64,000 nucleotides of DNA, from NCBI GenBank assembly GCA_961205875.1, contig OY540810.1:23498001-23562000 (forward strand), written 5' to 3'. Origin of the DNA: Sialis fuliginosa. Lineage: Eukaryota; Arthropoda; Insecta; Megaloptera; Sialidae. Within the stretch, counting starts at the first letter, position 1. Every line of letters begins with the position of its first letter. The notes beneath the pieces were generated by a model that worked only from the letters and a program-made list of their open reading frames with translations, had not been told where the DNA came from and searched no databases. Below are positions 37,990 through 48,574 of this stretch, piece by piece. Made by a program: the position numbers and the translations under genes.

Positions 37990-38520
37990 GTATAATAAAA
38001 CCAGAATTAAAAATCTTAATATATAAAAACGTTGGTACGTATGTATGTACTGTCATCAGGCCTTAACCACTGGATGTATCGAAGCCATATTCGCACCATA
38101 TATTCGTTTGGTACTTCAATAAGTTTATAGAATTTTTGGAGCTGGTAGGTGGTGCTGGGGTCGAGATATCTCGAAAAATTGTATTTTTCCATATAAAAAT
38201 TTATCAAAAAGTTATAACGTTGGTATGTGAGATCATCAGGCTTAAACCACTAGACGTATCGAAGCCATATTGATACCATATGTTTGTTTGATGCTCTGTT
38301 TTTGGACCCGGTAGATGGCGCTGGGATCGAGAATGTGTATTTATGATCCGAATTGCCTCATAATCAGAATATATGTTAGTTACGTAGAAAGAAATATTTT
38401 TAGAAAAAAATGGATCCAGTAGGTGACGCTAAAGTCGAGATATTTATGAAATTGTGTATTTAAACTGATTTTTAAACAAATTATTTTCGGGAACAACAAC
38501 GTTTGCCGGGTCAGCTAAAA
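37990..38520 (+). repeat. Helitron-like dispersed repeat with internal direct duplications
   Basis: Near-copies of AACGTTGGTA(C/T)GT, ATCAGGC(C)TTAACCAC and TATCGAAGCCATATT occur at about 38030-38110 and 38216-38290. A GGTAGGTGGTGCTGG-type phrase recurs three times (38145, 38310, 38415). The 3' end reads GTTTGCCGGGTCAGCTAA, a terminus seen in many insect dispersed elements, often followed by CTAG. Class is uncertain (Helitron or SINE-like). Confidence 0.55.
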
Positions 38521-39059
38521 CAACACTTTATAATATTACTATATACTACTATATTTTATATTACTATATAATACTGTATTTTGTTTTTATATTTTACTTT
38601 TGGTTTATATAGGTTTAATTTCTTTATATGACATATTTCACACTGTACGAACAGTCTAAACGAAATTAAAAATCTATCTATCTATCTATTTACATATCTA
38701 TAACGTAATTCACATAGCGTCATGGGCTGCTCATTCTATATTACCATAATGTGTAAAATTTGATTCACAACGGTAAATATAGAATTCTAACTTATTTTTT
38801 TATGTTGATTCGATTTTCGAATTAGATGTTCATGCTCTGTCTATGACGTAATTTGACATACGAAATAAACCTACGTACATGCAATTTTTTTTAACTCTTG
38901 AACCGAAACCGTGCAAATCGAGGGTTATATTTACTTTAAACTGCGACATAAAACGTCCAATTATGTAACAACGAAAATCAGCAACCAAACAGAATACAAT
39001 AAGCTTTCAGAGCTCAACAAAAGAAGAATAAACATACATACATACATATATCGAACACT

Positions 39060-39470
39060 TACTATGCAAAGCATATACAAGTTAGAGCACCCCTCCCCCT
39101 CTTCACCGCGCCGTTGTCTGTAAAAGCCGTGGCCAGATGGAGATAAGCTAAACGCCGTTCTTCGTGCGACGTGTGGAATATGGCCTTTTGATATGACATG
39201 ACGACCAGGCCGGGCCATCTAAATCTCTTTTGTAATACTTCGGATCTGTTTTCTCACAAAGAATATCAAGTAGCTGCGAGCCCGCGTTCAGGAAATGTTT
39301 CCGAACAGTGTCGTTACGGATTTTTTTTCTTCTACGCCGCCACCACAGTTGTTGGCGTTGTTCCGGTTTCCCATTTTCAATGGTGGTATGCGTGTGCGTA
39401 CATTGACGCTGATAAGCATCGGAAAAATTGCAGTGATTTGATCCTTCCGAAGTGATCTTTGCTTTACCTG
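39060..39470. promoter_or_regulatory. GC-richer intronic island, possible regulatory element
   Basis: About 400 bp of balanced composition with many CG dinucleotides are surrounded by AT-rich intron. Open frames of 85-133 codons on both strands overlap each other here, which reflects composition. I found no splice-flanked exon. An intronic enhancer or alternative promoter is possible. Confidence 0.25.
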
Positions 39471-39516
39471 TAGTTACTGATGAAACTTTGGTGTCATTTT
39501 GCTTTTGAACTTTTAT

Positions 39517-39823
39517 ATCCGGTATTATAAAGAATTTGCTTTGGAGCAAAAACTAAGTTAACGCTATCCGCGGGGTATTAAATATAATTTACAACCCACA
39601 GATAATTCTTATCAATGCTATAGTTTATGTGATTGACCGTGATTCATGCGCGTTAAGTAAAATTCAACGATTTAAAAACAGCGGTGGCAAGTGTACCTCA
39701 TAAAATGCATAACATTTACATTATTATTTTTTCACCAAAATCCTGAGCAAAATCATAATAATTTGACACTTAGGGTCAGTTTAGCTTTTGTTCTAGAGCA
39801 AATTATTTATTATATCCAACATT
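39517..39823. mobile_element. MITE, CCGGTATTATAAA family, copy 3
   Basis: It starts TATCCGGTATTATAAAGAA, carries the family phrase 'taacgctatccgcggggtatta', and ends 'agcaaattatttattatatccaacat', the diverged complement of the start. Confidence 0.7.
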
Positions 39824-40629
39824 AGGGTGCAGTCATTATTACTTCAAATACTGTCCAATAATTTTTATGAAGAAAATGATTTCGGTGTTAAAATTTTACT
39901 GAAAAAATAAAATAATGTTATCAAAATTGTGTATTTTTTGAAACTGTAGTTATTAAAAGGAAAAATTATCATCGTTTGGTTTTTGTTTTTGCTTAATATT
40001 TTAATTTGTAACTAACATATGGTACGATACGAATCAATACCTATACAATAAATTGTAGAATATAAGATATTTATTTTCCATATTCAACGAAAATATATCT
40101 TGACCATTTTCCATCAAAACGACTTGAAATGTTAACTGTAACTTCTTAGATAGATTTTACATGGAAATACACGCGATTTTTACGATTGGTTTACAATTAC
40201 AGTTTTTATAAACAAGTTAAGGTCGTTTTTTTGTCAAAACGCGATTTTTTGTTCAAAGTGATACTACATTTACAAAAATCGATAGTTTTTTAATAATTGT
40301 GTGTACTTCGCTTAGAATACTCATGTAAATAACGAGAATTTTTGTTTGTTTTGGATGTTGATCCATAGAAGTTCTGTTTTCCGCAGTGGAGCACATAAAA
40401 AAAGATGCACTCAGTTTTATATTTTTCATTAAAAAAAATTCTTTTGTATGTTTTGAGACATGTACATTTGTACAATAAACCCTCAAAATTTCATTTGATT
40501 ACTTTTTTTATTATTCTATAAAAAAATCCTAAAAAAGTCTCATTTTCTGAAGTGACGATTAGATGTAACCCCTTAATATGGTTTGATGGTGTTTAAGAAA
40601 ACTGCTAAGCATTATACATATTCTATTGG

Positions 40630-41479
40630 CATGGGCGTAGCCAGGATTTTGTTCAGGGGGGGGCAATTTTTTTTTTTTGAAACCGATTGATCGGCGTGTT
40701 TTGCCTAGTATTGAAAAAATTAACATTTTCATTATTTATTATATCTCTAGATAGGTGCGCAAAAAGTAACAATGAAAAGTCATTATTTTTTTCATTTCTT
40801 CTTTTATTTTCGCCACATTTTTTTCAATCAATTAAATTTATATGTATGTGCATATCTTTTTGAATACAAAATCCTCTACAAAAATGTACTCTACGTTGCT
40901 ATTTTGGTGTTTTTTTTTATTTAATGTAAAAAATCGATCTAATTTGAATTGATAATATACTTAAAAAAAAACTTTTTTTTTGTATAAAAAGGATAAAAAT
41001 AGTTTACCCGCTTTAACAAGAGATTACAATAAAAAAAACAATGATATTTAAATTTTCGAATCTAAAAATGTCAATATTTAGCCAATGAACTGATTAATTT
41101 GTTACTCTTACTTCAGGAGCTAGGGGGAGGGGCAAGCGTCCCCCCTTGCCCATGCTTTTGTGGGTAGTTATTTTAACACAAAACACAGTTTTCACTATTG
41201 CCAATACTGCGACTTTTGCCTTTAGGTGTTTTTATTTTATTTTTTATTTTCCCTGATATTTTAGTTTACATGTAAAAATAAAAGATTGTGATTAAAAAAA
41301 ACTTTGATATTTTATTTTCTGGATCCAAAATATAAATTTACGTTCAAAAATTCAATGGACATCATAGAAGTCTAGAAATATCCCTGTTTGGACAATAATA
41401 CTGATTAACTTATTACTTTTTGTCCACAAGCTAGGGGGGGGCAAGCGCCCCCCCCTGCCCCACCCTGGCTACGCCCATG
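40630..41479. mobile_element. hAT element, CATGGGCGTAGCCAGG family, copy B
   Basis: The same terminal repeats as copy A are flanked by a perfect TCTATTGG TSD (40622-40629 and 41480-41487). Most of the interior aligns with copy A in the same orientation. Copy B lacks about 300 bp after the left end and has roughly 210 bp after 41125 that copy A lacks. It is 850 bp long and non-coding. Both copies lie in the same intron. Confidence 0.92.
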
Positions 41480-42326
41480 TCTATTGGTATATAGTTATAA
41501 CCCTGATTGAGGACGATATTTACATTTAATAGTCTTTGATCAAGTTTAAAATTTATAAGAAAAAAATTGTCTATACTTTGCAGCAGATTAAATATTTGCA
41601 TATATTTGAAATAACATTGATTTCCCTATGAGCATTATTTAAATTTACACCCTTATTTTTATAAATGCGAGAGATTATTATTTAAAATCAACTCTTGTGT
41701 ATAGTACATTTACTTTATATGAGTTTATCTTCATAAAAATTGAAAGAGATATTTTAATGATATTCCTCACAAGTGATTCATTCAAATGAAAAAAATTAAA
41801 ATACCATTATTTATAATTACATAACAAATACTTAACACACTGAGTCGATACTCGTATGCTTAATGGTCCAACTAATGTGTTAATCATTCAAAAAATGAAG
41901 AATACGTTACCTGATATTATACTTAAATATGTTTAAAAAAGATTAAAACTTCGTGGAGAGAGACACATGCATATTATATTACGTTTCTCTTATATACCCA
42001 TCACTTTTTTATTTGTTTAACTATGTTCTGAAAAAATTAACATACGATTTGTCATTCCGAGGAGCAAGACAAATATATGATTGAATCAGAACCGTCTATA
42101 TAGTTATTACTTTTTAACATACTTTGTAAAACAAATATAAGTACAATATGTTGCTACTCTATATAAGATAAAGATAGATCTACATCATAACAATGAATTT
42201 ATACATCCCTATCACTTTTATGTTTGTTTAAACATATTTTCTAAAAATCAAACTTCGTGAAGAGAGACAGGAAGATTGTACAACACAGCACGAGCATAAG
42301 TCTATCATTGTCGTGCTTGTTTCCAG

Positions 42327-42509
42327 TTGCAGAGTCACGTTGGATCGGAGACTAATATTATCGTTGGTGGGGCTGTCGGAGGCGCTGGCGGCGGGGGAAC
42401 GGGGGCGCCTCTTGCCCGTCTCAAACAGAAACATCGTCGTACCGGAAGTGCTCCAGGTCCAGCTTCCGGAAATCTCAGTGACAGCTCTTCGATCAGTGTT
42501 ATTCGACAG
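42327..42509 (+). CDS. Internal Gly-rich exon of the unidentified acidic protein
   Basis: The exon is preceded by a polypyrimidine acceptor (TTGTCGTGCTTGTTTCCAG) and followed by a consensus donor CAG|GTCAGT at 42510. It is 183 nt (61 codons) in phase 0 at both ends, matching the phase-0 end of the exon at 28327. It encodes SHVGSETNIIVGG, a Gly/Ala run, then a basic stretch (ARLKQKHRRTGS) that looks like a phosphorylation or targeting segment, and a Ser-rich end (NLSDSSSISVIRQ). No folded domain is visible. Its higher GC relative to the intron supports coding. A second CAG six bases in (42330-42332) could serve as an alternative acceptor that keeps frame. The protein family is not recognised. 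Confidence 0.75.
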
Positions 42510-42784
42510 GTCAGTTTCATTGTTGTCGATCTTTGTTGTTTTTATTGTTGTTGTTATTGTCGATGTTGTTTGACACTGGATTGTGGGGAAAGTACTTTTT
42601 TGAGAGGATGACAACAGAGTTTTTTTTCTTTTGGTGACCTAACGTCATGCGAGATACATGAGTTTAGAACGGATACGTATTACATCGTGACAATTATATT
42701 CTGATACAAATGAAAACGCTAAAATATTAAATTTTTAATAAAGTTTCAGTTAAGTTTTTATTCAATTCTTAAAGTAAACATTAT

Positions 42785-43518
42785 ATTGAAAATTTATAAT
42801 AAGTATTTGGGAATAACTCTTCCTTTAACTAGCTTCAATCTTCTTTCAGCTATTGCAAGCGGCACGCACTGTTTCCATTGGCATTTTGTCCCAAATTTTG
42901 ATAATAACATTCTTAAATTGCTGCAAATTTGGGAGTTTGTAATCTGGGAACTTAGACAACATACATATACGACCATACAAAATAGTCGGAGGATTGTAAT
43001 TAGAAGAGCTTGACGGCCATTCATTCTTCAACAAAAAATCAACCAAATTATCTTTACACCATGCTTGAATAATGTTTGCTGTATGGGAGGACTACATCTT
43101 GTTGAAATCAATAATAATCATCTCCAAATAAATTTTTGGAATTTAGCACGACATTTCTCTTCAATACTTCTTCCAAATAGTATTTTGCATTGATTTTTAC
43201 GCCTTTTTCGATAAAAATTAATGGTAATTTGCCTCTTAAGTTGATGGCGCCCCAAACCATGACCGACGTAGCATTCTGGAATCTTGAAACGTGTCTTTTG
43301 TCTTCCAGGATGTCATCAATCCTAGCAAACCAAACTGTCATTCTGGGAGTTGTGGGATTGCTCCAGAATAAATAACTTCTCATCAGAAAATATAAATTCG
43401 TCATCAGCGTGCCAAGCCATTTTTTAAATATTATTTCTCGATATACTTTCACGCTCGAAATTTTTATTAAGACTAATTTAAATTGCTTAATTGTTTTACA
43501 TGATATACTAGATAACAT
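42785..43518 (-). pseudogene. Decayed Tc1/mariner-superfamily transposase
   Basis: On the minus strand, 43108-43518 encodes NPTTPRMTVWFARIDDILED, VMVWGAINLRGKLPLIFIEKG and VKINAKYYLEEVL. These belong to the central DDE catalytic region of Tc1/mariner (IS630-type) transposases. The frame then breaks at about 43108, with FQQD-like sequence visible just after in another frame. It continues at 42846-43046 with NEWPSSSSNYNPP and FKNVIIKIWDKMPMETVRAA, the C-terminal part. At least two frameshifts and stops make it inactive. It lies inside the intron after 42509, antisense to the host gene. The N-terminal DNA-binding region is not visible. Confidence 0.85.
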
Positions 43519-43557
43519 AACGGTACTTTCAATTGTTTTTTGGTATAGAATGGGTTG

Positions 43558-43680
43558 CTAAAATAACGCCAATAACGATACATCTTCGATAAAGAGTTGT
43601 ATTAGAATATAATTGTCACAGTGTTTATCAGAAGGCAACAAAAATGGACATTTCGATGAATGCCACAATATTCTTGTATT
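43558..43680 (-). pseudogene. Possible BEL/Pao-type retrotransposon fragment
   Basis: A minus-strand frame reads KCPFLLPSDKHCDNYILIQL before a stop. The pattern (H/K)xPxLLPxxHxxxxLI is typical of the zinc-binding segment before the integrase in BEL/Pao retrotransposons. Only about 40 residues remain, and no second half of the motif follows, so the call is tentative. Confidence 0.35.
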
Positions 43681-46095
43681 ATTTTATTATCTATTTTCTT
43701 CTGCTTTCTGTGAACTTTACTACAATTAATACTTTCTTCATTTTTTCCATATGAATATGGTTGAAGAAATCACTATTTCAGTAAAAAATAATCTTTTCAT
43801 TTATTTTTATTGGGTACACAACATGAATGTGATCCTACGATATAATTTTGGTTTTTACATTTCGTTGTGGTTATTTGAATGTTTTAAAACATTTGAAAGC
43901 CTTCAAAGATTGGTTTTCTCTTCGACAAAATTGATACAGTTTAGTTGAAACACTGGTTAAAAAGATGTTCAAAATTCAAGATCAAGTATTAATAATAATA
44001 TACATGAAATTAAAAAAAAAATACTAGATTTTGTAAATTGAGAAGAAGAACTGAAATGTTATGTGAAATATTATATCAACAAAAACAATCTCTTAACCCC
44101 CTTTATTGTCACACCTATGGTTGTGTCCAACTTCTTTTTTGCTTATCTTCACGCATTGGTTTTTCTAGTTCTTTTTCTTATTCTTTTCCGATATAAGTTT
44201 TGTTGTTCTGTGATAAATTGTCGCTACTTTTTACTTCAGTGATATGTTATTTTATTTATTTTTTATGTCGAGTAAAGCATTTGAACTGATTTTTATAATA
44301 TAATTGTATTAGAAAACTTGGATTTCCGTTTTTTATCCACTATTAGTTTGGTTTTGTTATTTGTTATGAAATCATTTCAATTATAACATAAATTCAAATT
44401 ATTCTATCGATTACAGGATATATGGATTTAAGATTTTTATGACAAAAAAGGAAATAATAAAGGTAAGTAAATTTTAACCGAAATCTCAAAGTTCTGAAGG
44501 GCAATTATTATGGATATTTTATTTAATCTATGTGCAGCACAGATTTAAAAAAAGTGTTGTATACAAAAAAAATTGTATTGGGCCAAGACAATCCTTGTTC
44601 TTGATATTAGAATATAATCTTAATCCAAGTACTTATATATTGTTTCTTTTTAAAATAATATTGTCGAACGAAAACAATAAATGTTTTGTTTCGAAACAAT
44701 ATTTTCTCTTGCTTTAAGTAAACATTTTTATGCGTGATATGCAAAGTGAATGTTACTTTCAGTAAATTTAAAAAAGATACTTAACGCTCAAGTTTTGATA
44801 TTTTATAGACTATTAAAAAATACCACATAACACAGTTGTTAGTTTCAGTGGAAATAAAAATATGTTTTGTTACTTAAAACCACTGGTTCTTTCTGCCGTT
44901 GGAACATAATTTGTAATTATTTTTTTTTGTTGAATGCCAAAATGAAATATCTTAAAACTAACAATATAAATGTTTTAGTATTGCTTCCATACTATACATT
45001 ATAATGACAGAGAACAATGCATATATACATATACTCGTACATATATGTATGTATATACAATGAACTAAACATAAAAGATGATGTTGGTATACCTGTAACA
45101 GGTGTATTAGTGAGCCTACACTGAACAGTATTGTGACAACATGGGATTTGCATATTGAGACGTCGAGTCTGATGGCTGTCTATCGATTATGATTTATCTA
45201 AACGTTCACACTTTAACATCTCTATTACAATCTGTGACTCAGCCTGCGGGGGATAGTTAAACATTATGAATATCTTTTTAATGTGTCCAAATTATGAATT
45301 TGGAATACTTATTTATTGTAAATTAAATAGTAACATATGGATTTAATTATATAAATTATGTGGTTTAGTCGGATGGAATGTAATTAAATGTTTTTTTTTT
45401 TAAATGAAATGGTTTTTTTTAATATGGATAGTTAAAAACAATTTGAAAATTTCTATAAAGTCATCCGATACTTGGGAAATTTTGTACATGAGTATAATTA
45501 TTTATTATGAATATTTTTTCTCGATAAAATTTTGTTATAAGATAAATAGAAAAATCACCATTACTGAAGAAATATAAGTTTTTTTAATAATTATCAAGGC
45601 CTACTTGATTTTGAAAAATCAAAATTATGAATTTTTTTTCAAACAGGACTGTTCTTTCAAAGGACAAAACCTATTCTCTATAAAAAAATAGCAGATATGT
45701 TTAATTTACTATGCACTAAAAATGTATAATTAATGACCTGCTAATTAATTATTAATAGAACAAAATGAATAACTAAATTTTATAAAAAAATCTTGTTGGT
45801 ACCGTTAACAGCTGTCACTAATAATTCAAACTAATTGCTTTATTGAATAAAATTTCCACGAATTGATTTAACTGTAATCTAATTGACAGAAATCGATTTT
45901 CAGTTATTGGAATTATATTTGACGATTTGTGAAATTTCCTACTTCCTTATACAAGAGAAGGTCCCGAGGTGTTTAATCGATTTTACGTTTAAACCGGCAT
46001 GAAATTGTTCAAGTGCGTTTCTAAATAACACACATTTTCAAAGCCCTATTTTTTAAAATTTTAAAAATAGCAGCATAATAAAGTAAATAATCAAT
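43681..46095 (+). other. Intronic or intergenic AT-rich DNA
   Basis: No exon is visible. A modestly GC-richer patch at about 45085-45260 includes ATTTGCAT (octamer, POU-type site) at about 45148 and is the only segment that looks like possible conserved regulatory DNA. Confidence 0.35.
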
Positions 46096-46642
46096 AAATA
46101 ATCCTGCTCTGAAGACGAGACTTCTGTCAGTCTCAATCTCGAGATCGAGACCCAGGCGAGATTGTTATTAATTTGTACGAGATGGGATCGAGACGAGATT
46201 GGTTTAAATATGAACGATACGAGATCGTTTCCATCGAAAATTTCTTTTAGAGTCTAGGATTAAAAAGAGCATTAATAATAAGTAAAAATTTACTATTTGG
46301 TATTAATTATTATAATTAGGGGTGTACCGGAAATCCGGCCGAAATTTTTAAATTGAATTACTACTTTCTACTAATTGTAAGAAATTAATAAATAATATAA
46401 GTTATATTTGTTTAAAAAATCAAACAAAAAATTAATAATTATAAAATACTTAAGTAATAACATTTTATTAACAAAAATTTTAACGGAAACCATTATTTCA
46501 TAACACAAATGCAAAAAAACATTTTAATGTAAAATTATAACAATAATTGACCTTAAAATAAATAAGTAAAACTTTTTATACTAATATATTAATAAAAATG
46601 TCATTATATTACGATCATTGAACTGTTCAATTATAAATCAAA

Positions 46643-46768
46643 GATTTTCAAAAATTTCGGAATGTTATTGTGTAAAAGTTCGACTAGTTCTGCATTTTTT
46701 AATAATACTCTAACCCTGGACTTCCTTTCTTCAAAAACTTTTCTCGCCTCTGAGAATAACTTCTCCGA
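46643..46768 (-). pseudogene. hAT transposase C-terminal dimerisation domain remnant
   Basis: The minus strand encodes SEKLFSEARKVFEERKSRVR and then 22 residues ending NNIPKFLKI. This corresponds to the conserved hAT C-terminal (Dimer_Tnp_hAT) pattern SERLFSxAGxxxxxxRxRLxxxxxExLxxLxxN. The frame is open for about 42 codons only; upstream catalytic parts are missing, so it is a relic of the middle element of the nest. Confidence 0.75.
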
Positions 46769-47131
46769 ATGTATGGTTTATGATAATGCACCATGCATGC
46801 ACTATAGTGATGCATTGGTGTTTTAATTTCGAATATTAGACATTCCTTTTTTGTATACAAATGTATACCATCCTATCCGGGTGGTCTATTTAAATTGAGA
46901 CAAGTAAATATTTCGAAAACTAAAGAATTTGAGAGAAAATGTTTGGTACAAAAGTTGCAGGGTTAGGAGGGGGAAAACTAATGAATGTAAAAAAATTGAA
47001 CTTGAGTGTATGTTTTAAGGTCATTTTGAGTTCAACTTCATTTTTTTAAATGGAAATATATATATATATATTTTTGCATATTTGTATTCTACAATAAAAA
47101 GGAAATAACTTTTGTCTAAAAAGTTTTTTTG

Positions 47132-47251
47132 AAAACCTTCCTGTTGAAACCACATTCTTCTTTTTTCTTCATCAGTTAGCTTATGTAGTTCATATAGCGC
47201 TTGATCCAAAAAGTTTCGATATTTTACACCATTCAAGTTTCCATAACAACA
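47132..47251 (-). pseudogene. Mariner transposase fragment (second catalytic Asp region)
   Basis: Minus-strand GNLNGVKYRNFLDQALYELH followed by KLTDEEKRRMWFQQEG matches the mariner pattern LNGxxYxxFLxxxLxxLLxx...MWFQQDGAPAH. The catalytic Asp position is Glu here. The homology stops right after this motif, where the inverted arm begins. Confidence 0.75.
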
Positions 47252-47328
47252 ATTTATTTGGAAAGGCTTTCAGTTTTCCAATTTGGCTAGGCTTTCGAAT
47301 TATTTTGAAATATCTAATTATTATCATG

Positions 47329-47385
47329 TTGAAAAATGTATTGAAGTTGATGGTTATCACTTCGAATATTTATTATTTACATTAA
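47329..47385 (+). pseudogene. Mariner transposase C-terminal fragment, opposite strand
   Basis: Plus-strand VEKCIEVDGYHFEYLLF corresponds to the mariner transposase C-terminus (CIxxxGxHFExLL). Because it lies head-to-head with the catalytic fragment on the minus strand, the source transposase was broken and partly inverted. Confidence 0.65.
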
Positions 47386-48357
47386 TAAAACATTTTAAAT
47401 TTCCATTATTTTTAGTTTCATTTTTTCTAGAAGATTAATTTCAGATATTTTTAACAAAAAAAAAATTTTTTTTTTTATTAAAATTGGGATTTAAAAAAAA
47501 ACATTTTTAGACAAAAGTTATTTCCTTTTTGTTGTAGAATACGAATATGTAAAAAATATATATATTTCCATTTAAAAAAATGAAGTTGACCTCAAAATTA
47601 CCTTAAAACATACACTCAAGTTCAAATTTTTTACATTCATTAGTTTTCCCCCTCCTAACCCTGCAACTTTTGTACCAAACATTTTCTCTAAAAATTCTTG
47701 GTTTTTTAAATATTTACTTGTCTCAATTTAAATAGACCACCCGGTATATATTATTTCAATTATTATTAATTGCAATTTAATTTTTTTTGAGAATTCCGGC
47801 AATTCCGGTTCCGGCCGGAATAGAAAAATCCAGTTCCGGTATAGATTTGTTATATTTCAAAATTTTAATTACATAAAAATAAATCGAAAAATTATTTTTT
47901 GCAAAAAAAATCATACAAGACCGAGTTTTTTCTTGATCTCATCTCTGTCTCAAATACGAGACAAGATCGTGATGAGAGCAGCTTATTTTTTTTAGACGAG
48001 ACCGAGACGAATGTTTTCAATTTTCACGAAACGAGACTGTTAAATATTCGAGACCGACATGAGACTTAAAAAACGAGACATAACTGGTTCTCGTTTCGTT
48101 CGTGCGGAGCCCTGTTATCGCGGGAATTGTCGATAAAGGTATTTCAAAACATTTCATTTTAATAGATATATCTAAAACGAAATTCAAGCGATGAAATTTT
48201 CTGCAATTTGTTAATTATTTACAACCCAAAAATAAAATTATGATCTGATAATACATTTTGATCAAAATTTGAATTTTTAAAATAAAATCTATTTACGAAT
48301 TTTTTGTAATGTTAATAGAAGTACCTATGTACTTTATCTAAATTCTACAGCCTACAT

Positions 48358-48566
48358 CAGTGGTTCTTAAGTGAAGGCACCCAATGACCCAAATACAAAA
48401 TGTGTGCTTTTCAAGGTACACTGCTTTTATATATGTCACTATTTAGTCAACTTTTTGGCAAATGTGCATCAAACTTACGGCGTATGCATCATAAAAAACA
48501 CGCGGCACCCATTTCATTTGTTTCAGACATATCTGGATACTGTGGCACCCTGATTGAGAATCACTG
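48358..48566. mobile_element. hAT-type MITE, CAGTGGTTCT family
   Basis: The 209-bp element has ends CAGTGGTTCTTAA and TTGAGAATCACTG. GCCTACAT flanks it exactly on both sides (48350-48357 and 48567-48574), a perfect 8-bp TSD. Non-coding. Confidence 0.92.
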
Positions 48567-48574
48567 GCCTACAT

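Larger units (their letters stand above)
46877..47744. mobile_element. Mariner-like foldback element
   Basis: The TIRs start CCGGGTGGTCTATTTAAATT on both sides, and the inverted arms extend about 250 bp (left to about 47130, right from about 47495). TA dinucleotides flank it. Between the arms are two transposase fragments in opposite orientation (see 47132 and 47329). It is an inactive derivative, inserted in the CCGGAA element. Confidence 0.85.
46319..47845. mobile_element. Middle element of the nest, CCGGAA termini, hAT remnant
   Basis: The ends GTGTACCGGAAATCCGGCC and CCGGCCGGAATAG...CCAGTTCCGGTATA are inverted relatives. It contains the hAT transposase C-terminal remnant at 46643-46768 and is interrupted by the mariner-like element at 46877-47744. 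Confidence 0.55.
46103..48114. mobile_element. Nested transposon complex (outer GAGAC-rich element)
   Basis: Both flanks of this region (46103-46260 and 47920-48114) are rich in GAGAC/GTCTC motifs in inverted arrangement and end in a CAGGGCTCCGCACGA-like terminus on the right, a hAT-style end. The left terminus is degraded. Two other elements sit inside in Russian-doll fashion. No clear TSD, so the outer boundary is approximate. Confidence 0.5.

Noticed and set aside
37180-38020. Search for the right end of the solitary CAGTGGTTCTGAACC terminus at 36119
   Set aside because: No complementary GAACCACTG terminus with a matching 8-bp flank was found downstream, so no complete element is claimed.
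39148-39549. 133-codon minus-strand frame
   Set aside because: No splice signals fit, several other frames are open in the same GC-richer patch, and its end overlaps a MITE terminus.
42228-42614. Minus-strand 128-codon and plus-strand alternative frames at the Gly-rich exon
   Set aside because: Only the plus-strand frame starting at 42327 is bounded by acceptor and donor in phase 0 with the previous exon; the others run through splice sites into AT-rich intron.
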